The position numbers and the translations under genes were made by a program. Of a DNA stretch of 64,000 bases, positions 17,383-26,239 are shown piece after piece. Source of the DNA: Deltaproteobacteria bacterium (GTDB lineage: Bacteria; Myxococcota_A; UBA9160; UBA4427); NCBI GenBank assembly GCA_029261835.1, contig JAJDAO010000021.1:62001-126000 (forward strand), in the 5' to 3' direction. A model generated the notes under the pieces. The model was not told the origin of the DNA and searched no databases. It worked only from the letters and a program-made list of their open reading frames with translations. The stretch's first letter is position 1. Every line of letters starts with the position of its first letter.

Positions 17383-18657
17383 ATGAGCGCTCCCCCCCCC
17401 TCCCCCTTCACGAACCTACCCGACCGGCGACCGCTGCTCACGCAGGACAGCTCGGCCAGCGCAGAGCTTGCTCTACGACGCGTCTGCGGAATCAACTACG
17501 AGGCGATCGCCGATGACTTCAGCGACCTGCTATGTGCCATTCGCGGCAACGCGGAGCTCGCTCTCGGCAATCTGCCGACGAATTCGCCGCTTCGCACACC
17601 GCTCGAGGAGATCGAGCGTGCGGGGCGCGCGGCGACGGATCTCAGCCGACGACTTCGGGCGCAGGCAGAGCGTTCATCGTCCGCTCTCGAGCGGGTACAC
17701 GTCTCGCGTCTCGTTACTGGCCTGTCGACGTTGCTGAGAAGCGCGGCCGGTGGACCTCCGGTACTGCGCTACGAGCGGGCTACCGACCCGCGAGCCGAGC
17801 CCTGGGTCGAGGTGGACTGCGCCACACTGCGGCAGGTGGTGGCGGAGCTGATCCTGGCTGCCACGTGGAGGGCGCGAGAATCACCCGCAACCGCAGTCAT
17901 CCGAGCAGGTGTCCGACAACTCGACGCGCAGGCCCAGTGCAGCGGATTCTGGACGCGTCGCACGCGCCCCGACCACTGCGTCTGCATCGAGATCGTCGGC
18001 CACGGTCGTGGCGCCGCGTCTGCAGAGCAGCAGTCCGTCGGCGAGCCCGGCAGCACCGCGGCGCCAGACCACCACGACTTCGAGCTCTCGTCGCTGCGGT
18101 CTGCGGTCGGAGCGTCCGGCGGCAGCATTCAGGTGCTGCACACGCCCGAAGGCGGGAGCCGGGCGCAGCTCCGGCTCCCCCTGGCTGAAGCTCCGGCCAG
18201 CGATCCCTCTCCGGCGCTCGCAGTGGCGGCCAACATGGCCCGGGCCGACAGTCCTGCCCGTGCGCAAGGCCTCGTCCTAGTCGCCGAACCAGATCCGTCG
18301 GTGCGCAAGATCACGACGGCACTTCTGACACGCTCCGGCTTCTCGGTCGTGGCCACTGCCAGCGGTTATCAGGCGATTGAAGCGCTCTGGAAATACGACG
18401 ACGAGGTGCTCGCCGTGATGCTCGACCTAAACGGCTCTGAGCCCGGGGCGGCCCAAACCTTCTGCGACCTGCGGCGCGTGCGACCGGGGGTCCCTCTGGT
18501 GCTGTGCGGCAGCCGCGGAGATGCGCTCGCCGGTCCACTCTCTACGCCACGCGACGGCGTAGCCTTCGCCCACAAGCCGTTTCGGCGCAATGAGCTGGCG
18601 CAAACGCTCGCCGAGGTGTGCGGAAGCAGTCAGCGCCACTCCGGCCACCGCTCGTAA
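17383..18657 (+). CDS. degenerate histidine-kinase-like protein with C-terminal receiver domain
   Basis: Residues about 35-270 align by eye with the HisKA/HATPase core of hybrid kinases, but the phosphoacceptor motif is altered: the usual AHDFNNLL reads ADDFSDLL here (His replaced by Asp), followed by the normal IRGNAELAL helix. The ATPase N-box also lacks Asn (AELILAATWRA). Residues about 305-420 are a receiver domain with LVLVAEPDPSVRK, phospho-Asp in AVMLDLN and Lys in AHKPF. It is therefore likely a pseudokinase with a functional receiver. ATG 17383 has GGAG upstream. It is next to the plus steroid-like operon but ends 300 bases before it. Confidence 0.75.
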   Translation: MSAPPPSPFTNLPDRRPLLTQDSSASAELALRRVCGINYEAIADDFSDLLCAIRGNAELALGNLPTNSPLRTPLEEIERAGRAATDLSRRLRAQAERSSSALERVHVSRLVTGLSTLLRSAAGGPPVLRYERATDPRAEPWVEVDCATLRQVVAELILAATWRARESPATAVIRAGVRQLDAQAQCSGFWTRRTRPDHCVCIEIVGHGRGAASAEQQSVGEPGSTAAPDHHDFELSSLRSAVGASGGSIQVLHTPEGGSRAQLRLPLAEAPASDPSPALAVAANMARADSPARAQGLVLVAEPDPSVRKITTALLTRSGFSVVATASGYQAIEALWKYDDEVLAVMLDLNGSEPGAAQTFCDLRRVRPGVPLVLCGSRGDALAGPLSTPRDGVAFAHKPFRRNELAQTLAEVCGSSQRHSGHRS

Positions 18658-18846
18658 TCCTCGAGGCGAGCGATCTGCTCCGGGATACGCGCCCCGTGTC
18701 TCTGGCAACTCGCTTCCTCCGCGCACGCGCCAATCTGCCATGTCCCCGGCAGCGGTCCACCCATCAGCCGGACTGGCGCTGACGCGCGATTCGGGAGCGG
18801 GATCTACCATTGCCGGTCGGGTCGATTCCCTCGGCCAATCTCCGTC

Positions 18847-18876
18847 TTGTCATCGATCTAGAACGTGTTCTACCAT
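18847..18876 (+). promoter_or_regulatory. putative sigma-70 promoter of the DUF35-thiolase-ligase operon
   Basis: TTGTCA at 18847-18852 and TACCAT at 18871-18876 with 18 bases between. The palindrome TAGAACGTGTTCTA occupies the spacer, a classic position for a repressor. The first gene starts about 85 bases downstream. Confidence 0.5.
18859..18872. promoter_or_regulatory. KstR-type operator (TAGAACGTGTTCTA)
   Basis: Exact match to the published mycobacterial KstR consensus TNNAACNNGTTNNA, with arms TAGAAC/GTTCTA that are fully symmetric. It lies 90 bases upstream of the first DUF35 gene, in the spacer of a promoter-like pair. A second match sits at the start of the TetR gene at 31.9 kb. Binding by that TetR protein is inferred. 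Confidence 0.75.
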
Positions 18877-18961
18877 GCGCGGCAGCCGTCCCTGACAAAT
18901 CCCCGCCTCGCCTCGACCGCCCCGGCCGGATGCGGCGAGGCCCGGCAACCGGAGGCTTGCG

Positions 18962-19429
18962 ATGAGCGAAGCGACTGCGGCGGAAACAGAGGAACTCTGC
19001 GCGACGCACGTTCTGGAGTACGCCTACAAACGGTCACTGGGACCGGTTCTCGGGCGCTTCTTCACCGGCCTCCGAGACCGGCGGATCGAGGGCGTCAAGA
19101 CAGCCCAGGGAAGAGTCCTCGTACCGCCGGCTGAATACGATCCCAGCAGCGGCGAGTCCACCTGCGACGAGTTCATCGCGGTAGGGCCTGGGGGTGTGGT
19201 GACGAGCTGGGCCTGGGTGAGCCAGCCGCGCACATCGCACCCGCTGGATCGACCATTCGCCTTCGCGTTGGTTCAGCTCGACGGCGCGGACACAGCCATG
19301 CTGCACGTGGTCGACGCCGGCGAAGAAGCCATCATGTCTACGGGCATGCGCGTGACGGTGAGGTGGGCTGAGGAGACCAGCGGCTGTATTCAGGACATCG
19401 CGAGCTTTGTTCCCGAGGGAGCGTCATGA
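18962..19429 (+). CDS. DUF35 OB-fold protein lacking the zinc ribbon
   Basis: 155 residues. The OB-fold acyl-CoA-associated region is visible (GRVLVPPAEYDPSSG, VTSWAWVSQPRTSHPLDRPFAFALVQLDGAD). The rubredoxin-like Cys pairs are missing: only VPPAEYDP stands where PPR-x-CP would be. It overlaps the next DUF35 gene by ATGA. In mycobacteria the equivalent KstR-regulated Rv3521 is a single about 300-residue protein; here two adjacent genes of 155 and 165 residues fill that place. The likely role is a partner that completes the thiolase-like proteins downstream. Confidence 0.75.
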   Translation: MSEATAAETEELCATHVLEYAYKRSLGPVLGRFFTGLRDRRIEGVKTAQGRVLVPPAEYDPSSGESTCDEFIAVGPGGVVTSWAWVSQPRTSHPLDRPFAFALVQLDGADTAMLHVVDAGEEAIMSTGMRVTVRWAEETSGCIQDIASFVPEGAS

Positions 19430-19923
19430 GTGAGGAGTCGACAGCAGTCACGAAGCTCGTAACACCGGTTCGTGTCTCATACACGTACACACCAGGTGTG
19501 GCGACAGGGAAGTTTCTGCGCGGCATCCGACGCGGAAAGATCATCGGTCAGGCCTGCGATAGCTGCGGACGGGTCTACGTGCCACCGCGCGGTGCCTGTC
19601 CGCGCTGTGCATCTCCCACATCGCAGGAGGTCGAGCTGGCCCACAAGGGCACTATCATCACATTCTGCGTGGTGCGCGTCCCCTCCGAGAACATCGACGC
19701 TGAGCTGCCCTACTGCGCTGCGAGTATCCTGCTGGATGGTGCGGACATCACACTGTTCGGCCTGATCCAGGAATGCAAGTTCGACGAAGTGCGGATCGGC
19801 ATGCGGGTCGAAGCGGTCTGGAAGCCCGAATCCGAGTGGGAATACAACTTGGCGAACATCGTGCACTACCGGCCGATCGAGGAGCCGGACGTACCGTACG
19901 AGCAAATCAAGGAGTACTCCTGA
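19426..19923 (+). CDS. DUF35 protein with zinc ribbon and OB fold
   Basis: 165 residues. Zinc ribbon CDSCGRVYVPPRGACPRC at about residues 45-62, then OB-fold strands (GTIITFCVVRVP, PYCAASILLDGADITLFG) and a conserved MRVEAVWKP. DUF35 proteins form stable complexes with thiolase-like or HMG-synthase-like enzymes and organise their CoA-substrate channels; in steroid degradation they pair with Ltp retro-aldolases. Overlaps both neighbours (ATGA and TGATG), which argues for stoichiometric expression with them. Confidence 0.85.
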   Translation: MSEESTAVTKLVTPVRVSYTYTPGVATGKFLRGIRRGKIIGQACDSCGRVYVPPRGACPRCASPTSQEVELAHKGTIITFCVVRVPSENIDAELPYCAASILLDGADITLFGLIQECKFDEVRIGMRVEAVWKPESEWEYNLANIVHYRPIEEPDVPYEQIKEYS

Positions 19924-20978
19924 TGCGAGACGTCGCAGTCGTCTCATACGCCCAGACCCCGTTTGTGCGCAGCGAGCGTGCGCGCAACGAGGTCGAGATG
20001 CTGATGCCGGTGATCGATGAAGTGGTCGAGAAGTCCGGCATAGAGCGGCGCAAGATCGGCTTCACCTGCTCGGGCAGCACCGACTATCTCGCTGGGCAGT
20101 CCTTCTCATTCGTGATGGCCGTAGACGCGGTGGGGGCCTGGCCTCCGATCTGTGAGAGCCATGTCGAGATGGACGGAGCCTGGGCACTATACGAGGCTTG
20201 GGTGAAGATCCAGTGTGGCGAGGTGGACTCCGCGCTGGTCTTCAGCTTTGGCCGATCCTCCATGGGGGAGACGGCAGAGACCATGACGCTCCAGACCGAC
20301 CCCTATACGCTGGCACCACTCGGCCCGGATGCCATCAGCATGGCGGCGTTACAGGCGCGGGCCGGGCTGGACCGGGGGTTGTGGAGCGAGCGGGAAATGG
20401 CAGAGGTGGCGGTGCGCTCGCGGCGCGATGCGCTGCGGAACCCGGAGGCACAGCTCAAGGGCGAGTTCGACGTCGACGAGATCCTGGCCGAGCCCTATCT
20501 GGTCTCGCCGCTGCGCAAACACGACTGTCCACCCGTAAGCGATGGCGCTGCAGCGGCGGTGATCGCCGCTGCTGACGTGGCTCGTCAGGCATGCGAGAAA
20601 CCAGTCTGGATCCGGGGGATCGAACACCGACTCGATTCACATCAACCCGGCTCACGAGACCTCACACTCTCGCCCTCGACAAAGGCGGCCGGCGAGGCTG
20701 CCGGTGCAAGCTCCGGCCGGCTGGACATCGCCGAGCTACACGCTCCCTTCAGCCACCAGGAGATCATCCTGAAACAGGCGCTGGGGCTCTCGGATAGCGT
20801 CAAGATCAATCCATCCGGGGGTGCGCTGGCCGCCAATCCCATTCTGACAGCAGGCCTGGCACGTATCGGCGAAGCCAGCCGCCAGATCGTGGCGGGCAAC
20901 GGACGCCGCGCCCTTGCCCACGCGACGTCGGGTCCCTGCCTGCAACAAAACCTCGTGTGCATCCTGGAGGGTGACTAG
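19923..20978 (+). CDS. ltp4: thiolase-like protein, Ltp4-like, lacking catalytic Cys
   Basis: 351 residues with a thiolase fold: RDVAVVSYAQTPFVRSE start, GAWALYEAWVKIQCGE, SPLRKHDCPPVSDGAAA and NPSGGALAANPILTAG. The nucleophile-Cys position (before GAWAL) holds no Cys, and the GHP His is replaced by Asn (ANP). This is the pattern of SCP2-type Ltp proteins, not of biosynthetic thiolases. Its size and order after DUF35 and before a 386-residue partner match mycobacterial Rv3521-ltp4-ltp3. Likely carbon-carbon lyase or its structural subunit on a CoA ester. Assignment to Ltp4 rests on order and remembered family features. Confidence 0.7.
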   Translation: MRDVAVVSYAQTPFVRSERARNEVEMLMPVIDEVVEKSGIERRKIGFTCSGSTDYLAGQSFSFVMAVDAVGAWPPICESHVEMDGAWALYEAWVKIQCGEVDSALVFSFGRSSMGETAETMTLQTDPYTLAPLGPDAISMAALQARAGLDRGLWSEREMAEVAVRSRRDALRNPEAQLKGEFDVDEILAEPYLVSPLRKHDCPPVSDGAAAAVIAAADVARQACEKPVWIRGIEHRLDSHQPGSRDLTLSPSTKAAGEAAGASSGRLDIAELHAPFSHQEIILKQALGLSDSVKINPSGGALAANPILTAGLARIGEASRQIVAGNGRRALAHATSGPCLQQNLVCILEGD

Positions 20979-22139
20979 ATGGCAGAGCACGCTGCGGTCA
21001 TCGGCATCGGGCAGACGAAATACGACGCCAAGCGTATCGACGTCTCCCAATTCGGCTTGATTCGGGAGGCGGCGACGCGAGCCCTCGAAGATGCGGAGCT
21101 CGGGTGGAAGGACATCGACGCGGTGGTGATCGGCAAGGCGCCTGACATGTTCGAGGGAACGATGATGCCCGAGCTCTTTCTCGCCGAGGCCCTCGGCTGC
21201 GTGGGCAAGCCGATGCTGCGCGTCCACACGGCCGGCAGCGTCGGCGGCTCGACTGCCATCGTCGCCGCGAGCCTGGTACAGGCCGGCATCCACCAACGCG
21301 TCTTGACAGTCTCCTACGAGAAGCAGAGCGAGTCGAATGCCATGTGGGCGCTATCAATCAAGATGCCCTTCGCGCCCACGATGGTGGCTGGCGCGGGTGG
21401 CTTCTTCGCCCCGCTGATCCGGGGCTACATCCAGCGCTCGGGAGCGCCGGACGACACCGGTATTCGGGTGGCGCTGAAGGACCGTCTGAACGCGCTGAAG
21501 AATCCGTACGCACACCTGAAGCTGCCGGATGTCGACTTCGACATGATCGCGAACTCGCCGATGCTCTGGGATCCGATTCGCTACCTCGAGACCTGCCCGT
21601 CTTCCGATGGCGCGTGCGCGATGGTGATCGGCGACGAGAAGCAAGCCAGACGGGCTGCCAAACCGGCTGCCTGGATTCACGCCACCAACATGAAGACAGA
21701 GCCGACCATGTTCGCCGGACGCGACCAGGTGATGCCGCGGGCCGGCCTCGAATGCTCGGCCGAACTCTACAAGAAGGCGGGCATCAGCGATCCGCGCAGC
21801 GAGATCGACTGTGCCGAGATCTACGTCCCCTTCAGCTGGTTCGAGGCGATGTGGATGGAGAATCTCCACTTTGCACCGCTCAACGAGGGCTGGAAGATGA
21901 CGTACGAAGGCGCCACTGCGCTCGGCGGCGACCTGCCCGTCAACATGTCTGGTGGTGTGCTGTCCAGCAATGCGATCGGCGCCTCCGGCATGATCCGCTT
22001 CGCCGAGGCAGCCATGCAGGTGCGCGGCCAGGCGGGCGAGCACCAGGTAGACGGGGCGAGACGATCGCTCGGGCACGCCTACGGCGGTGGCTCGCAGTAC
22101 TTTTCGATGTGGATCGTGGGGGACCAGCCGCTCGCTTGA
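20979..22139 (+). CDS. ltp3: thiolase-like protein, Ltp3-like, lacking catalytic Cys
   Basis: 386 residues. Begins AAVIGIGQTKYDAKR; central VHTAGSVGGSTAIVAA where thiolases have their reactive Cys; SSDGACAMVIGDE; C-terminal MSGGVLSSNAIGASGMIRF in place of the GHP motif, and QYFSMWIVG ending. No Cys nucleophile or GHP His. The start directly abuts the stop of the previous gene. It is probably the second subunit of a heteromeric Ltp complex. SCP2-thiolase homologues include steroid side-chain retro-aldolases, but the precise reaction is not determined by sequence. Confidence 0.75.
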   Translation: MAEHAAVIGIGQTKYDAKRIDVSQFGLIREAATRALEDAELGWKDIDAVVIGKAPDMFEGTMMPELFLAEALGCVGKPMLRVHTAGSVGGSTAIVAASLVQAGIHQRVLTVSYEKQSESNAMWALSIKMPFAPTMVAGAGGFFAPLIRGYIQRSGAPDDTGIRVALKDRLNALKNPYAHLKLPDVDFDMIANSPMLWDPIRYLETCPSSDGACAMVIGDEKQARRAAKPAAWIHATNMKTEPTMFAGRDQVMPRAGLECSAELYKKAGISDPRSEIDCAEIYVPFSWFEAMWMENLHFAPLNEGWKMTYEGATALGGDLPVNMSGGVLSSNAIGASGMIRFAEAAMQVRGQAGEHQVDGARRSLGHAYGGGSQYFSMWIVGDQPLA

Positions 22140-22211
22140 CCGCGGGTGCGAGTAGTATGCCGCCACTGGCGCGTCTGCCGCCTTGCCAACAACCTCAGGA
22201 GAAGAACCCCA

Positions 22212-23759
22212 ATGGCAGAACTCGGTTTCTGGAATTTCGCGCAGCAGGACCCTGAGAAGCTCGCCCTCGTCGATCCTCAAGGACGCGAGTGGACACGTGG
22301 TGAGCTGCTCGCCAAGGCCAATCAGATCGCCCACGGTCTGCGGGCGCTTGGCCTCGAGAAGGGCGATTGCGTAGCGATGGTGATGGAGAACTGCGCGGAG
22401 TTCTATCAAATCAATCTGGCCATCACGCAGATCGGCATGTACATGACGCCGATCAATAATCATCTGACGGGTCCCGAGGCGGCCTATATCATCGAAGACT
22501 CCGGAGCGAAGGTGTTCTTCGGCTCCGAGTGTTTCACCGACACCTGCCAGACAGCACGAAAGCAGCTCGACTTTCCGACCGAGCGCTGTTTCTCGGTGGG
22601 CAATGTCGAGGGCTTTCAGCCCATCGCCCAGCTCGTCGATGGTCAGCCCAGCGGGATGCCCGAGGACCGTGCTGCCGGGCAAGTGATGAATTACACCTCC
22701 GGCACCACCGGCAAGCCCAAGGGAGTGAAGCGTGGCTTGGCACCGATTTCGCCGGACCTCATTGCGACGTTGACGACTGCTTTTCTCGGCATGTTCGACC
22801 TCGAGCCCGAAGCCGACAACGTACACATCTGCGGCTCTCCCCTCTATCACACGGCAGTGCTGGTCTTCAGCTCGAGTTCGCTCCACATGGGCCACGCCGT
22901 CGTGCTGATGGAGAAGTGGCTCCCCGAGGACATGCTGAAGCTGATCGAGAAGCACCGTGTTACACACAGCCACATGGTCCCCACCCAGTTTCATCGACTG
23001 CTCAAGCTCGACGAAAGCGTGCGCAGCAAGTATGACGTCTCGTCGCTCCGGGCAATGATCCATGCCGCTGCGCCCTGTCCGATTGAGACCAAATGGAAGA
23101 TGCTCGATTGGTGGGGCGATACGATCTACGAGTACTACGCCGCAACCGAAGGCGGGGGGTCGTTGGTCAAGCCACAGGAATGGCGGAAGTACCCGGGGAC
23201 AGTGGGCAAGGCCTGGCCGAGCTCGGATATCAAGATCTACGATGACGAGGGCAACGAGCTCGGGCCTGGACAGATCGGCACGGTCTATATGCTGCTCGGC
23301 ACGGCGAACTTCGAGTACAAGGACGCCAAGAAGAAGACCCGCGACAACCGCATCGGTGATTACTTCACGGTTGGCGACATCGGCGAGCTCAATGAGCGGG
23401 GCTACCTATTCCTGCGCGATCGTAAGACCGACATGATCATCTCCGGTGGTGCCAATATCTATCCGGCTGAGATCGAAGCAGAGCTGATCCAACACCCGAA
23501 GGTCGCGGACGTGGCGGTCTTCGGGATTCCCAACGACGACTGGGGCGAAGAAATCAAAGCAGTCATCCAACCAATCGACGATGTCGAATCCGGAGAGGCG
23601 CTCAGCGCTGAGATCTTCACCTGGTGCCGTGAGCGGCTGGCCAAGATGAAGACACCGCGCACGATCGACTACGCCGACGAGCTGCCCCGCGACCCCAACG
23701 GCAAGCTCTACAAGCGAAAGCTCCGAGACCCGTACTGGGAGGGGCGAGCGAAGATCTAG
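22212..23759 (+). CDS. acyl-CoA synthetase (AMP-binding, FadD type)
   Basis: 515 residues. ATP/AMP motif YTSGTTGKPKGVKRG at about 180, YEYYAATEGGG (A5), YFTVGDIGELNERGYLFL (A7), DRKTDMIISGGANIYPAEIE (A8) and catalytic Lys in PRDPNGKLYKRKL (A10). Activates a carboxylic acid to its CoA thioester in the cytoplasm. Start 22212 follows AGGAGAAGAACCCC. As the last gene of the DUF35-Ltp operon it is the natural entry enzyme, charging a steroid or other cyclic side-chain acid with CoA; the substrate cannot be read from sequence. Confidence 0.9.
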   Translation: MAELGFWNFAQQDPEKLALVDPQGREWTRGELLAKANQIAHGLRALGLEKGDCVAMVMENCAEFYQINLAITQIGMYMTPINNHLTGPEAAYIIEDSGAKVFFGSECFTDTCQTARKQLDFPTERCFSVGNVEGFQPIAQLVDGQPSGMPEDRAAGQVMNYTSGTTGKPKGVKRGLAPISPDLIATLTTAFLGMFDLEPEADNVHICGSPLYHTAVLVFSSSSLHMGHAVVLMEKWLPEDMLKLIEKHRVTHSHMVPTQFHRLLKLDESVRSKYDVSSLRAMIHAAAPCPIETKWKMLDWWGDTIYEYYAATEGGGSLVKPQEWRKYPGTVGKAWPSSDIKIYDDEGNELGPGQIGTVYMLLGTANFEYKDAKKKTRDNRIGDYFTVGDIGELNERGYLFLRDRKTDMIISGGANIYPAEIEAELIQHPKVADVAVFGIPNDDWGEEIKAVIQPIDDVESGEALSAEIFTWCRERLAKMKTPRTIDYADELPRDPNGKLYKRKLRDPYWEGRAKI

Positions 23760-23760
23760 A

Positions 23761-23952
23761 CTAGTCCTCGAGCTGGATCGCCTGGCGCGGACAGCGTCGC
23801 TCTGCTTCCTGACACTTCGCACTGAGCTCGTCGGGGACCTCCGCGAGCAGCACGGTCAGGGTATCGTCATCTTCGACCCGGAAGACCTCCGGGCAGTGCT
23901 GCATGCAAAGGCCGTTTGCCTCGCACAGGTCGTAGTCGACCACCACCTTCAT
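23761..23952 (-). CDS. small CxxxxxCxxC ferredoxin
   Basis: 63 residues: MKVVVDYDLCEANGLCMQHC with CxxxxxCxxC, followed by PEVF and a final CPRQAI. One Cys of the usual four near the first cluster is absent, as in [3Fe-4S] ferredoxins that serve cytochrome P450s. I start at 23952; the open frame extends 23 codons upstream without a better signal. It is the last gene of the minus operon, ending one base from the ligase stop. In actinobacteria such ferredoxins accompany steroid P450s (CYP125-type); no P450 is in the window. Confidence 0.8.
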   Translation of the reverse strand: MKVVVDYDLCEANGLCMQHCPEVFRVEDDDTLTVLLAEVPDELSAKCQEAERRCPRQAIQLED

Positions 23953-24049
23953 GTCGCCCCCTCGCCTGCCGCTCACAGGCTGCAATCGAGCACCGGCCCC
24001 TGGAGACCACCGGCCCCGCACTCCTGTATATCACCTGCGGCCGAGAATT

Positions 24050-24967
24050 CTACATCGGCGGGACGATGAAGCTGTCCGCGACGGGACGCTTGTCCTTCAG
24101 GTAGGGCGTCAGCACCCCGTCGACGCTCTTGTAATCCCAAGGCTCCTCACTGTTGAAGTCCCCAGCATGACCAGGTCGAGAGAGCACCGAGATCGACTTG
24201 CCCCAGACGACGAAGACGTTGCCCGAGCTATTCGCCGACGCAGGCGAGGCCAGATAGCCGACCAGCGGCGCCACGTGCTCCGGCGCGAAGGTGTCAAAGC
24301 CCTCCTCGGGCTTGGCGAAGATCGCCCCCGTCATGCCGCTGTCGGTCATGCGGGTGCGCGCTCGCGGCATCACGGTATTGGCCGTTATGCCGTACTTCGC
24401 CATCGCCTGAGCCGCCGAGCCGGTCAGTGCGACGATCCCCGCCTTGGCCGCGGCGTAATTGGGCTGCCCGACCGAAGCGAAGATGAAAGCCTCGGATGAG
24501 GTGCTGATGATGCGACCGTAGACGCTACCGCCCTCCGCCTTGCCCTTGTTCCGCCAATACTCCGTGGCGTGGCGTATGCCGCAGAAGTGGCCCTTCACGT
24601 GCACCCGTATCACGGCATCGAAGTCCTCCTCCGTCATACCGAAGATCATCTTGTCACGGCAGAAACCGGCATTGTTGACCAGGATGTCGAGGCCGCCGAA
24701 TGTATCGATTGCCGCCTGGATCATGGCCTTCGAGTCGTTCCAGTCGGCGACGTCGCCACAATGGGCAACCGCCTCGCCGCCCAGCTGCGAAATCTCCTCG
24801 ACGACTGCTTGCGCGGCCGCGGAGTCCGAACCGGTCCCATCACCTTTCGTGCCGAGATCGCTGACCACGACGCGCGCGCCCAGCCGGGCGAGTTCAAGGG
24901 CTTCAACCCGTCCCAGACCCCGGGCGGCACCCGTCACCACGGCGACCTTTCCGTCCAGTACCGACAT
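24050..24967 (-). CDS. short-chain dehydrogenase, 17beta-HSD type 4-like
   Basis: 305 residues. NAD motif TGAARGLGR, DxGG equivalent DLGTKGDG, NNAG, and the catalytic S-Y-K (STSSEAF then PNYAAAKAG). The extended C-terminal part (VFVVWGKSISVLSRP, PWDYKSVDGV) is typical of the multifunctional-enzyme-2/Hsd4A-like group that oxidises 3-hydroxyacyl-CoAs. ATG 24967 is favoured by AGGAG 9 bases upstream; the frame is open to a GTG at 24976 overlapping that site. In the operon it would oxidise the hydroxyacyl-CoA made by a hydratase before thiolysis. Confidence 0.85.
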   Translation of the reverse strand: MSVLDGKVAVVTGAARGLGRVEALELARLGARVVVSDLGTKGDGTGSDSAAAQAVVEEISQLGGEAVAHCGDVADWNDSKAMIQAAIDTFGGLDILVNNAGFCRDKMIFGMTEEDFDAVIRVHVKGHFCGIRHATEYWRNKGKAEGGSVYGRIISTSSEAFIFASVGQPNYAAAKAGIVALTGSAAQAMAKYGITANTVMPRARTRMTDSGMTGAIFAKPEEGFDTFAPEHVAPLVGYLASPASANSSGNVFVVWGKSISVLSRPGHAGDFNSEEPWDYKSVDGVLTPYLKDKRPVADSFIVPPM

Positions 24968-24997
24968 TGCTGTCACTCCTCTCGCGTCGAGCCCCGC

Positions 24998-26239
<1,242 letters not shown>

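Larger units (their letters stand above)
18658..18961. other. intergenic region carrying the promoter of the plus steroid-type operon
   Basis: About 300 bases between the kinase-receiver gene and the first DUF35 gene. It has no credible reading frame. Its right half contains a TTGTCA/TACCAT promoter-like pair and the KstR-consensus palindrome at 18859-18872. Confidence 0.6.

Noticed and set aside
16922..17386. 154-codon frame in the gene-poor stretch after tRNA-Ala
   Set aside because: Arg/Pro/Ser-rich, no ribosome-binding site, no family features.
21354..23063. 569-codon minus-strand frame
   Set aside because: Antisense shadow of the Ltp3-like and ligase genes, which have full motif sets.
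23953..24049. AGAATTCT palindrome between ferredoxin and SDR genes as a third KstR site
   Set aside because: Lacks the AACNNGTT core; only a chance EcoRI-type palindrome.
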